Shown here one piece after another: positions 1 to 7,210 of a stretch of DNA of 8,479 nt (position 1 is its first letter; each line of letters starts with the position of its first letter). The stretch is from Bifidobacteriaceae bacterium (GTDB lineage Bacteria > Actinomycetota > Actinomycetes > Actinomycetales > WQXJ01), in contig JAITJY010000379.1 in NCBI GenBank assembly GCA_031278675.1, positions 1-8,479 on the forward strand, given 5' to 3'. A program made the translations under genes and the position numbers. The notes beneath the pieces are model-generated. The model had not been told where the DNA came from. It saw only the letters and a list, made by a program, of their open reading frames with translations, and made no database searches.

Positions 1-3
1 ACC

Positions 4-3000
4 ATGAACGAGTTCGCCGCCCCTGTGGCGCCTTATCCACTGAGCCACTCGCTCGACGGCTCTTCCTGGGCTGTCAGGGAGAACTTGGTCGAGATCCTCC
101 ACCGCGAATTACTGGGCCCTGACGGTGGCGAGGAGGAGGTGCTGGTCTCCCCGCCTGACGCGCGGTACATCCTCGGGCGGATTGCGCCCGCGAAGCTGCG
201 GCGCGCCGAGGACGCGCCGTCGTCCGAAGACGGCGATGATGACTCGACCATCGAACTCGGGGACGACCTGGCCGCCTTGGAGTCGAACGGTGTTCCGCTG
301 AGCGACGTGGACGACACAGCCGCTGACGGCGATGAGGACCCGGGCGACGACCGCGACGACGAACCGGTGCGCCGAGGGTTGATGATTCCCGCCTCGATGG
401 GGCTGCGGTTCCAGATTCCGCGTGACCTGGAGCGGTTCACGGTGCGCTGCTCGTGGGGTGTCTACAACTCGGAGGCCGGCGGCGAAGTCGACAAGTCTGG
501 GCGGGCGATCAGGCGGTTCCGCCGCACCCCGGTGGACGTTCCCGTGACCATCGAAGTGCCGGACCTGACCCCAGGAGCCACCGCTGAATACGCTCTGACC
601 GGCGACGTTGTTCTGCGACTGGATTCGTATGTCGACGCCGAACTCGACCGCCTTCTGGTCGAGGTCGCTCTGTGCAACGACCGGGAAACGCCGCGCCGGA
701 TTCCGACCAACGCCTGGATGTTCCAAACCCAGCTCTATGTGGAAGCCGGCGGCGAGGCGGTTTTCCTCCCGGTTCGCGACGCGACGGTGGACAGGCGCTG
801 GGAGCCCGATGACGACGCGCGACGTCTCGACCTGCAATACCGCGATCGGTTGGAGTTCGCCATCGGGCGTACCTGTTCGGCGGACTGGACGGTTCAGCCG
901 CGGGCTCGCCGGGCCACGCAGGTGCGCACCACCTGGCTGCCGACGGCCGAGACCCCGCAAACCCAGGGCGCCGAGGTTCCGGAGGCGCTCTTGGACATGC
1001 GCGAACTGTCAACCGCCAGCGTGGCTGAGCTTGAAGCCGGGCTACGTCCGATTGTTGACGCCTATGGGGATTGGCTGGCTGACCGGGAAGCGCAAACGGC
1101 GTCCCTGCCCGCCCACCTCCGGGGCGAAGCCGCCGACGCTGTGGCCGAGGCCAGGCAGGTGCATGCCCAACTCGCCGATGGCCTTGGCTTCTTGATCGCC
1201 AATTCCGAGGCGTTGCGTTGTTTCGCGTTTATGAATCGGGTTATGGCGGACCAACGGATTCGCTCGCAGGTCGCCGAGGTCAGGGCGAAGGACCAGTCGG
1301 TTTCCGTGGCAGACGCCGAGGCCGAAGTCGAGGCCAGAGCTTTCCCGCACCACTGGCGAGTTTTTCAGATCGCTTTCATCTTGATGCAGCTCAGGGGGTT
1401 GGCCGAGCCGACGGCGGAGCGCCGTTCGGGCGACCTGGCCAAAGTCGAGTTGCTGTTCTTCCCCACGGGCGGCGGCAAAACCGAGGCCTACTTGGGGTTG
1501 GCGGCGTTCGCGTTCGCCATCCGGCGGCGCCAAGGGACGCTTGACAGCCAAGAAGGCCCGCTCGACGGCGACGCCGGGGTGACAGTGTTGATGCGCTACA
1601 CCTTGCGCCTTCTCACCTCACAACAGTTCCAGCGGGCCGCCACCCTGGTGTGCGCCGCCGAGTTGGCCCGGCGGGAAGACCCAACGGTTTGGGGCTCTGA
1701 GCCGTTCCGAATCGGCCTGTGGGTCGGCACAAGCGTGTCCCCGAAGCGGGTGTCGGAAGCGGCCGAGGAGTTGACGAAGTTGCGCTCCAGGGGCGCAGGC
1801 GCCGGCTACCGGTTCGCCGCGCTCCAATTGGGGCGGTGTCCTTGGTGTGGCACAGCCCTGAGCCACCGTGACGTGACCATAGACGAAACTGCCGAGCGTG
1901 TGTTCGTGCGATGCCCGGACCCGTTGGCCATGTGCCCGTTCTCCGAAGGCGGCCTAGTCGAGGAGGGGATTCCGGTCCTGACAACGGATGAGGAAATCTA
2001 TCGCCTGGTGCCGTCCTTCGTGATCGCCACGGTGGACAAGTTCGCCCGCCTCGCCCGCGAGAGCCAGGCCGCGGCTCTGTTCGGCTTCGTGGGCAGGCGT
2101 TGCGACCGGCATGGATTCGTGCCATGGCTGGACCACGAAGGTCGCTCGGATTACCAATCTTGCGAGATCAAGGACGGCTCCAAGCACCCGGCGAAAGGCG
2201 CGCATCCTTCGGCGAGCGTCCACCCGGTCAAACGGCTGCGCCCACCCGATCTGGTGATTCAAGACGAGTTGCACCTCATCACCGGCGCTCTGGGCACCAC
2301 GGTTGGCCTGTTCGAGGTGGCTATTGAGGCGATGACGTCCTGGCGAACAACAGACGGCAAAGTGGTCAAACCTCTGATCGTGGCCTCGTCGGCGACCGTC
2401 CGCAATGCCGCCGATCAAGTGCGCGGCTTGTACGGGCGCGCGGTGACGGTGTTCCCACCGCAGGTGATCGACGCCTCGGACGCATTCTTCTCACGCGAGG
2501 TGGAGCCATCTAAAGACTCGCCCGGGCGGCTTTACATCGGCCTGTCCACGACGGGAGTGAAGCTGACCACCGCCGAGATCCAGGTGGCCGGGGCCGTCAT
2601 GGCGGGAGCGCAACTCCTGCTAGACCTGGCCGGGGATTTGGCCGACCCGTACATGACGTTGGTGGGCTACTTCTCCGCCACCCGAGAACTGGCTGGTATG
2701 GCCCGCTACGTCAAGGACGATATCCAGACGGCGCTTCAGAAAGGCAGGCCGGGCTCAAGTCTGCCCCGTCGGCAAGGCACTGACTACGGCTCAATCAACA
2801 TGGGCGAACTCACATCGCGCATTTCATCAGGTGAAATAACCAAGACCCTTGACGACATGGCCGCAGTGTTCGACCCGATCTTCGACTCGAACCAAGCCAG
2901 GCAGGCCGCCCGGGCCGAGCGGGCCGAAGGCGGGGCGACCAAGACCCGCGGCACAAACCCGTTCGATGTGGTGCTGGCCACCTCGATGCTCCAGGTCGGC

Positions 3001-3741
3001 GTGGACGTGACCCGGCTGGGCCTGATGTTGATAGTCGGGCAGCCCAAGAACACCGCGGAGTACATTCAGGCCTCATCCCGAGTTGGCCGTGATGCCGGCA
3101 AGCCCGGTTTGGTGATCACGCTGGGCAACTGGGCGAGACCTCGCGACCTGGCGCATTACGAGCAGTTTCGTTTCTACCACGAGACGTTCTACGCCCGAGT
3201 CGAACCTTTGAGCGTGACCCCGTTCTCTGCCACTTCTTTGGAACGCGGACTCGAAAGCGTGCTAGTCAGCGCGGCCCGCGTCCTGCAAGCCGCCCGATCG
3301 GGGGGACTGTCGCCGGAGAAAGAAGCCTGGCGTGTGATCGACCAACGTCCATTCTTAGAACGCTTGATTGACGCGCTTGTTGCTCGGACGAAAAAGGCGT
3401 CGGACGAACCCTCGGCGGAGTTCGCCAGGCTCCGGCTGGTCAATCGGCTCGACCTGTGGGAGCGGCGCCAGGCCGACCTCGCCAAGCGGCAGCTTCTGCT
3501 TGCCTATGAACGGTTCGCCGATCCGTCGAGATACGGGCCGCTGATCCGCAGCGCCGAGTCGGCCAGGTCACGCGGCTCGGCCTCCGACGGGGCGCCGTTC
3601 GTCGTCGCCAACTCAATGCGCGAAGTGCAGCCCGAGATCAACCTGTTGGTGTCGCCGAACCCGCAGCGCCTGTTCTACCAGGAGCCTGACGGTGCTCCTG
3701 GCTGGCAACCGAGGCGGGACGCGGAGGGAGGTCAGCGATGA
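4..3741 (+). CDS. drmA: DISARM helicase-like ATPase DrmA
   Basis: This is an SF2 helicase-like ATPase, the DISARM protein DrmA, which in the known system pairs with DrmB to engage invading phage DNA. The N-terminus has the typical family pattern (LVEILHRELLGP at residues 29-39, ARYILGRIAP at 53-62), followed by a very acidic tract (69-120) and SMGLRFQIP (131-139). Helicase motifs are complete: Walker A PTGGGKT (487-493), motif Ia RYTLRLLT...QFQRA (531-545), TVDKFARLA (676-684), Walker B DELH (754-757), motif III SSAT (795-798), motif V ATSMLQVGVDV (992-1002) and motif VI QASSRVGRD (1022-1030). Cysteines 612, 615, 637 and 644 between motif Ia and Walker B look like a zinc ribbon. The ATG at 4 is chosen because the conserved N-terminus follows it, but the frame is open to the window edge and no ribosome binding site is visible. 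The stop overlaps the drmB start (ATGA). The family call is from remembered motifs and gene order; the identity is very likely. Confidence 0.93.
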   Translation: MNEFAAPVAPYPLSHSLDGSSWAVRENLVEILHRELLGPDGGEEEVLVSPPDARYILGRIAPAKLRRAEDAPSSEDGDDDSTIELGDDLAALESNGVPLSDVDDTAADGDEDPGDDRDDEPVRRGLMIPASMGLRFQIPRDLERFTVRCSWGVYNSEAGGEVDKSGRAIRRFRRTPVDVPVTIEVPDLTPGATAEYALTGDVVLRLDSYVDAELDRLLVEVALCNDRETPRRIPTNAWMFQTQLYVEAGGEAVFLPVRDATVDRRWEPDDDARRLDLQYRDRLEFAIGRTCSADWTVQPRARRATQVRTTWLPTAETPQTQGAEVPEALLDMRELSTASVAELEAGLRPIVDAYGDWLADREAQTASLPAHLRGEAADAVAEARQVHAQLADGLGFLIANSEALRCFAFMNRVMADQRIRSQVAEVRAKDQSVSVADAEAEVEARAFPHHWRVFQIAFILMQLRGLAEPTAERRSGDLAKVELLFFPTGGGKTEAYLGLAAFAFAIRRRQGTLDSQEGPLDGDAGVTVLMRYTLRLLTSQQFQRAATLVCAAELARREDPTVWGSEPFRIGLWVGTSVSPKRVSEAAEELTKLRSRGAGAGYRFAALQLGRCPWCGTALSHRDVTIDETAERVFVRCPDPLAMCPFSEGGLVEEGIPVLTTDEEIYRLVPSFVIATVDKFARLARESQAAALFGFVGRRCDRHGFVPWLDHEGRSDYQSCEIKDGSKHPAKGAHPSASVHPVKRLRPPDLVIQDELHLITGALGTTVGLFEVAIEAMTSWRTTDGKVVKPLIVASSATVRNAADQVRGLYGRAVTVFPPQVIDASDAFFSREVEPSKDSPGRLYIGLSTTGVKLTTAEIQVAGAVMAGAQLLLDLAGDLADPYMTLVGYFSATRELAGMARYVKDDIQTALQKGRPGSSLPRRQGTDYGSINMGELTSRISSGEITKTLDDMAAVFDPIFDSNQARQAARAERAEGGATKTRGTNPFDVVLATSMLQVGVDVTRLGLMLIVGQPKNTAEYIQASSRVGRDAGKPGLVITLGNWARPRDLAHYEQFRFYHETFYARVEPLSVTPFSATSLERGLESVLVSAARVLQAARSGGLSPEKEAWRVIDQRPFLERLIDALVARTKKASDEPSAEFARLRLVNRLDLWERRQADLAKRQLLLAYERFADPSRYGPLIRSAESARSRGSASDGAPFVVANSMREVQPEINLLVSPNPQRLFYQEPDGAPGWQPRRDAEGGQR
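3726..3732 (+). promoter_or_regulatory. Shine-Dalgarno of drmB
   Basis: GGGAGGT lies 5 nt before the ATG at 3738, inside the last codons of drmA. It fixes the drmB start at the ATGA overlap, even though other in-frame start codons exist downstream. The site suggests drmB combines its own ribosome recruitment with coupling to drmA translation. Confidence 0.75.
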
Positions 3742-5786
3742 GCGACGCGGTTCTGCATGACGCCACACGCGGCGTCGATCCTCTGGGCGACGGAGAGGCG
3801 CTGGCGAAGGACAACGCCAAGAGGAACTACGCCAAGGTCGGCTCGGCGCGCCCTTCATCGCTGCTTTACACCTACGGTCCGGGGTCGATCATCGACTTGC
3901 CGCATTTCACGGTTATGCCGACAGGCCTCGACGAGTGGGAGCGCGTTTGGGAGCGCCGGGACTGCGAGGTGCCCACTATCCACGCGCCGCGGCTGCTGGA
4001 GGCAGTACAGCTCATGCTTGGCAACCAGGTCGCAGAGCTTCGCCCATTCCCCTGGCAACCGACTTCGACGAGTTTCTCGCGCGAAGGATCTGACATCGGA
4101 GTGCCGGCTCGAGTCTTCCCCCAGTGGCTGCGATGCACCGGCTGCGACAGGTTGGCGCCCATCAGCGCGTTCCTGGATGGCTACAAGAACACCCACCCCT
4201 TCCGACCTGACGAGGCTGTTTTTGAACACACATCCTGCTACGGGCGGCGAGGCCAAGGGGCTGGCGGCAAGAAACGCCGTCAGCCGTGCGTGCCCGCCCG
4301 CTACTTGCTGTCCTGCGCAGACGGGCACCTGGACGAGTTTGCCTATTCGTGGTGGGTGCACCGAGGATCCAAATGCCCCAAGGCTCCCGTCCCGGCGCTG
4401 AAAATGGTCGAGCGCACCGCCGGCAAAGGCGCGAACGCGATCATCGTGTGTTCTTCTTGCGAGGCCAGCCGGGCCATGTCGGAAGCCCAGGGGGCCGATG
4501 GGCGCAAGAAGCTGCCTCGCTGCCGGGGGCGCTTCCCGCACCTTGACGCCTTCATCGAGGCGGGTTGCGACCAAGAGACCAGGCTGATGTTGGTGGGCGC
4601 GTCCAACCTCTGGTTCCCCGCCAGCCAATCGATCATCGACATGCCCCGCCTCGAAGCGGCCGAAAGGGCCAACGAGGACGCCCTTAGGCTTAGGTCTCTC
4701 CTCGGAGACAATTTGGCCAAGTTCGGCGAACAGTTCCCCGTGATCAGGGCGCTGCTGGCGGCGGCGGGAGCCCGCGATCTGGCTGACCTGTCTGACGCTC
4801 GACTGGCGGCAATCATCGCCGCCGCCAACGCCCCGCGCGAGACCGACGCGGAGCGCGAAGAGCGCAAGGCCAAGTGGGAGCCAGTTGATCTACTGGTTCC
4901 CGAGTGGCGTTACCTCCAGATCGACCCGGCTGCCGAGCGGCACGAGGACGAGCGGAGCGGCCTGACCATCTCGCCTCGCCCACTCGACCCGTCTATGGCC
5001 GATGGCGTGTCGCGGGTGCTGGCGGTAGACCGACTGCGGAAGGTCAACGCCGTTCTCGGCTTCACGCGCATCGACGACTTGGATCGGGTCAACGACATGG
5101 GGGCACGGCTCGTCCGGCTCACACGCTCCGGGAAGCCGACGTGGGTACCGGCGACTGAGGACCGGGGAGAGGGTGTCTTCCTCCAGTTAGACGAGGTCAT
5201 GGTGGCCGCCTGGGAGGCAAGTGTCCTGACCAGCAGTTTGTGGCAAGCGCATCGGAAAGCGCACCATCGCAACTTCGAGCGCCGATTCTCTGAGACCGCG
5301 AAAGCCGTCAATCCCGATACCAGGCTCAGACCGCCCCGCTACTGGCTGGTCCACACAGTGAGCCATGCCCTGATCCGACAGATGGCGATGTCGTCAGGCT
5401 ACGGCGCGGCCAGTTTGACCGAGCGCATTTACGCATGGCCCGGTCGACGTGACCGGCCGGCCTCTGCCGGGGTTTTGATCGCCACCACCGCCTCAGACTC
5501 AGACGGAACGTTGGGTGGACTTGTCGCACTCAGCCAACCAGAGAGGCTCACAGCCATTGTCTCGGAGGCTTTACGCGGGCTGACCCGTTGCTCTTCCGAC
5601 CCGGTGTGCGCCCGCCGCGTTCCCCGCGACCCCGAAGACTTCCTCCACGGGGCGGCCTGCCACTGCTGTGTGATGGCCTCCGAGACCTCCTGCGAGATCG
5701 CCAACCGGTTCCTTGACCGTCGCTTCGTCGTCGCCCTGCCCGGTGACCACGCCGCGTTGAGCTTTTTCGGTTACCACGATGGGTGA
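3738..5786 (+). CDS. drmB: DISARM protein DrmB (DUF1998)
   Basis: This is DrmB, the partner of the DrmA helicase in DISARM; it has no known enzymatic activity of its own and is thought to help hold DNA in the DrmAB complex. The N-terminus carries the family signature YTYGPGSIIDLP (residues 44-55). Cysteine pairs follow: C133/C136, C167, C184, C193 with CADGHLDEF (193-201), C213, C238/C241 and C262, arranged like several structural zinc sites. The middle (about 270-530) is less distinctive. The C-terminal DUF1998 module begins near RYWLVHTVSHALIRQ (534-548) and ends with a cysteine cluster: C618, C624, C641, C643, C644 and C652, in CSSDPVC and CHCCVMASETSCE. Length is in the usual range as far as I recall. 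The start is the ATG in the ATGA overlap with drmA, preceded by GGGAGGT. The last 8 nt overlap the drmC start. No frameshift or missing motif is visible. Confidence 0.92.
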   Translation: MSDAVLHDATRGVDPLGDGEALAKDNAKRNYAKVGSARPSSLLYTYGPGSIIDLPHFTVMPTGLDEWERVWERRDCEVPTIHAPRLLEAVQLMLGNQVAELRPFPWQPTSTSFSREGSDIGVPARVFPQWLRCTGCDRLAPISAFLDGYKNTHPFRPDEAVFEHTSCYGRRGQGAGGKKRRQPCVPARYLLSCADGHLDEFAYSWWVHRGSKCPKAPVPALKMVERTAGKGANAIIVCSSCEASRAMSEAQGADGRKKLPRCRGRFPHLDAFIEAGCDQETRLMLVGASNLWFPASQSIIDMPRLEAAERANEDALRLRSLLGDNLAKFGEQFPVIRALLAAAGARDLADLSDARLAAIIAAANAPRETDAEREERKAKWEPVDLLVPEWRYLQIDPAAERHEDERSGLTISPRPLDPSMADGVSRVLAVDRLRKVNAVLGFTRIDDLDRVNDMGARLVRLTRSGKPTWVPATEDRGEGVFLQLDEVMVAAWEASVLTSSLWQAHRKAHHRNFERRFSETAKAVNPDTRLRPPRYWLVHTVSHALIRQMAMSSGYGAASLTERIYAWPGRRDRPASAGVLIATTASDSDGTLGGLVALSQPERLTAIVSEALRGLTRCSSDPVCARRVPRDPEDFLHGAACHCCVMASETSCEIANRFLDRRFVVALPGDHAALSFFGYHDG

Positions 5787-6377
5787 CGCCAGGCTGGCTG
5801 TCCGCGACCTCGCCGCCTTCTTGACCGGCAGCGAGGCCGGCGAGTTGGCCGACCATCTGGCTGGCGATGAGACCTTGACTCAAGCTCTGAAGGTGATTGG
5901 CCAGGCTCGCCGCAATCGGGTTCGCCAGCTACTGCAGGAGGCCCGGCTCGGCTCGGCCAGCCAGTCCCAGACGGTGGCCGCGCTTCGGGCCATCGACGGG
6001 TCTACGTCGACGCCGACGCGGCAGACAAACAGCCTGAGCCGTGGAAGCCCGCCACAGCCGAGATAGCGGCTGAACTCCGTCCCGCTGTGGTCCTGCGGAC
6101 AAAGCCCGGTCCGGACGGAACAAGGGCTCGGAACCACGCGAAGTTCATCGCGATCGACCATCAGTTCCTCCTGGTGACCAGCGCCAACTTCTCAATGATC
6201 GCCGAACACCGGAACGTGGAACTTGGCATCCGCGTAGACGACCCCATTGTCACTCGAGCTATCGAGAAGCAAATGCGTGCGCTGGAGGACGACCTGTACG
6301 AGCAGGTCAGCTACACCAGCGCGCCAACGGCGCTTGTGGGGCCGGACAAGAACGCGTCCTTGCCGGTCTCGACGTGA
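5779..6377 (+). pseudogene. drmC: broken drmC (phospholipase D-like DISARM protein)
   Basis: DrmC is the PLD-superfamily member of DISARM. Here it is disrupted. The ATG at 5779 overlaps the end of drmB by 8 nt, has no clear Shine-Dalgarno, and opens a helical N-terminal region (VIGQARRNRVRQLLQEARLGS, ending in VAALRAIDG) that fits DrmC to about codon 74. After position 6000 this frame gives an unrelated tail and stops at 6064-6066. The C-terminal half lies in a different frame from about 5997: RVYVDADAADKQPEPW, then the PLD motif HAKFIAID (6135-6158) with VTSANFS (6174-6194), then NVELGI and a stop at 6375-6377. The motif is HxKx4Dx6 followed by TSAN in place of GSxN. The segment normally between the parts, the first strand-helix half of the PLD fold, is absent. 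This indicates an out-of-frame internal deletion. The fragments could be translated separately (GTG at 6087 is available), but neither encodes a complete PLD domain. Confidence 0.8.
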
Positions 6378-6390
6378 ACCAAGCCGAGAT

Positions 6391-6455
6391 CCGCGGCCGG
6401 CCAACCCGCGGGGCACGGGCGCCGGCCTGGGTCGCGACTTGGCGCGGGGGCCGGC
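6391..6455. terminator. possible hairpins between convergent genes
   Basis: The 97-nt gap between the drmC remnant and the response regulator contains two GC-rich inverted repeats. CCGCGG at 6391-6396 can pair with CCGCGG at 6406-6411 around a 9-nt loop. GCCGGCC at 6421-6427 can pair with GGCCGGC at 6449-6455 around a 21-nt loop. The place between convergent operons suits a bidirectional terminator. There is no T-tract on either strand, and such palindromes arise easily by chance in GC-rich DNA, so the call is weak. Confidence 0.25.
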
Positions 6456-6474
6456 TGTCGGCGCGCGATCCGGC

Positions 6475-7209
6475 TCAGAGGTTTCCTTCGCCTGGCCGGA
6501 GCAGTCCGGTCTCATAGGCGAAGACCACCGCGTGCACGCGGTCGCGCAGACCGAGTTTCCTCAGCACCGCGCCGACGTGGGTCTTGACCGTCGCCTCGGA
6601 CACAAACAGTTTGGCGGCGATCTCGGCGTTGCTCAGCCCCAGGGCCAGTTGGTCGAAGACCTCGCGCTCCTTCGGCGTCAAGGCGGCCATCTCCTGGGCG
6701 GTCAGCTCCGCCAACGGGTCGCCGCCAGCCGCCGCGCCGCCGGCCGCCGCGACAGCGCCAGGTTCCACCACGGCATCGGGCAAACGCTGGGCGAACATCT
6801 CCAGCATCCGGCGCGTCACCCTGGGCGAGACGGCGGCGTCGCCGGCGGCGACCGCCCGCACGGCCGCGACCAACTCCGCCGGTCGCACGTCTTTGAGCAG
6901 GAAACCGCTGGCCCCGGCCTTCAGGCCGGCGAAGGCGTACTGGTCCAAGTCGAAAGTCGTCAGCAAAATGACGCGGGTCTCGGGGTGGGTCTCGGCGATG
7001 CGGCGGGTCGCCTCGATCCCATCCATGGACGGCATCCGCACATCCATCAGGACGACATCCGGCGCCAGGGCCGCGACCTGCGTCAGGGCGGCGGCGCCGT
7101 CGGCCGCCTCCCCGACCACCTCGATCCCGTCCTCGGCGCCGAGCACCATGGCGAAGCCCATCCGCATCAAGGCTTGATCGTCGACCAGCAGTACTTTGAT
7201 CACACTCAT
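6475..7209 (-). CDS. NarL/FixJ-family response regulator
   Basis: This is a cytoplasmic DNA-binding response regulator, expected to be phosphorylated by the kinase encoded just upstream and then to control target promoters. The receiver domain (about residues 3-120) has the acidic pair D10/D11, phospho-acceptor D56 in LMDVRMPSMDG, the switch threonines T84/T85 and the conserved lysine K106 in GFLLKDV. A long Ala/Gly-rich linker (about 145-172) leads to a LuxR-type helix-turn-helix (about 176-235: LTPKEREVFDQLALGLSNAEI, then SEATVKTHVGAVLRKL). The domain order and 244-residue length are close to the family norm, slightly extended by the linker. The ATG at 7209 is supported by AAGGAGG 9 nt upstream and by the canonical MSVIKVLLVDDQ N-terminus. 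The gene starts 1 nt after the kinase stop, so the pair is one operon. The target genes and signal cannot be told from the sequence, and no link to DISARM is evident. Confidence 0.95.
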   Translation of the reverse strand: MSVIKVLLVDDQALMRMGFAMVLGAEDGIEVVGEAADGAAALTQVAALAPDVVLMDVRMPSMDGIEATRRIAETHPETRVILLTTFDLDQYAFAGLKAGASGFLLKDVRPAELVAAVRAVAAGDAAVSPRVTRRMLEMFAQRLPDAVVEPGAVAAAGGAAAGGDPLAELTAQEMAALTPKEREVFDQLALGLSNAEIAAKLFVSEATVKTHVGAVLRKLGLRDRVHAVVFAYETGLLRPGEGNL

Positions 7210-7210
7210 G

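Noticed and set aside
109..960. Long minus-strand open frame of 283 codons opposite drmA
   Set aside because: It lies fully antisense to a well-supported drmA coding region, is Arg/Pro/Gly-rich without any recognisable domain, and is the usual by-product of GC-biased third codon positions.
3855..4628. Minus-strand open frame of 257 codons opposite drmB
   Set aside because: It overlaps the cysteine-rich conserved part of drmB, has low-complexity composition and no recognisable fold.
5990..6003. Programmed ribosomal frameshift joining the two drmC halves
   Set aside because: No slippery heptamer or clear downstream pseudoknot is visible, and a frame change alone would still leave out the first half of the PLD fold.
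5779..6066. A stand-alone 95-codon small gene after drmB
   Set aside because: Its first 73 or so codons fit the DrmC N-terminus and its last 20 or so are an out-of-frame tail, so it is better described as the 5' fragment of a broken drmC.
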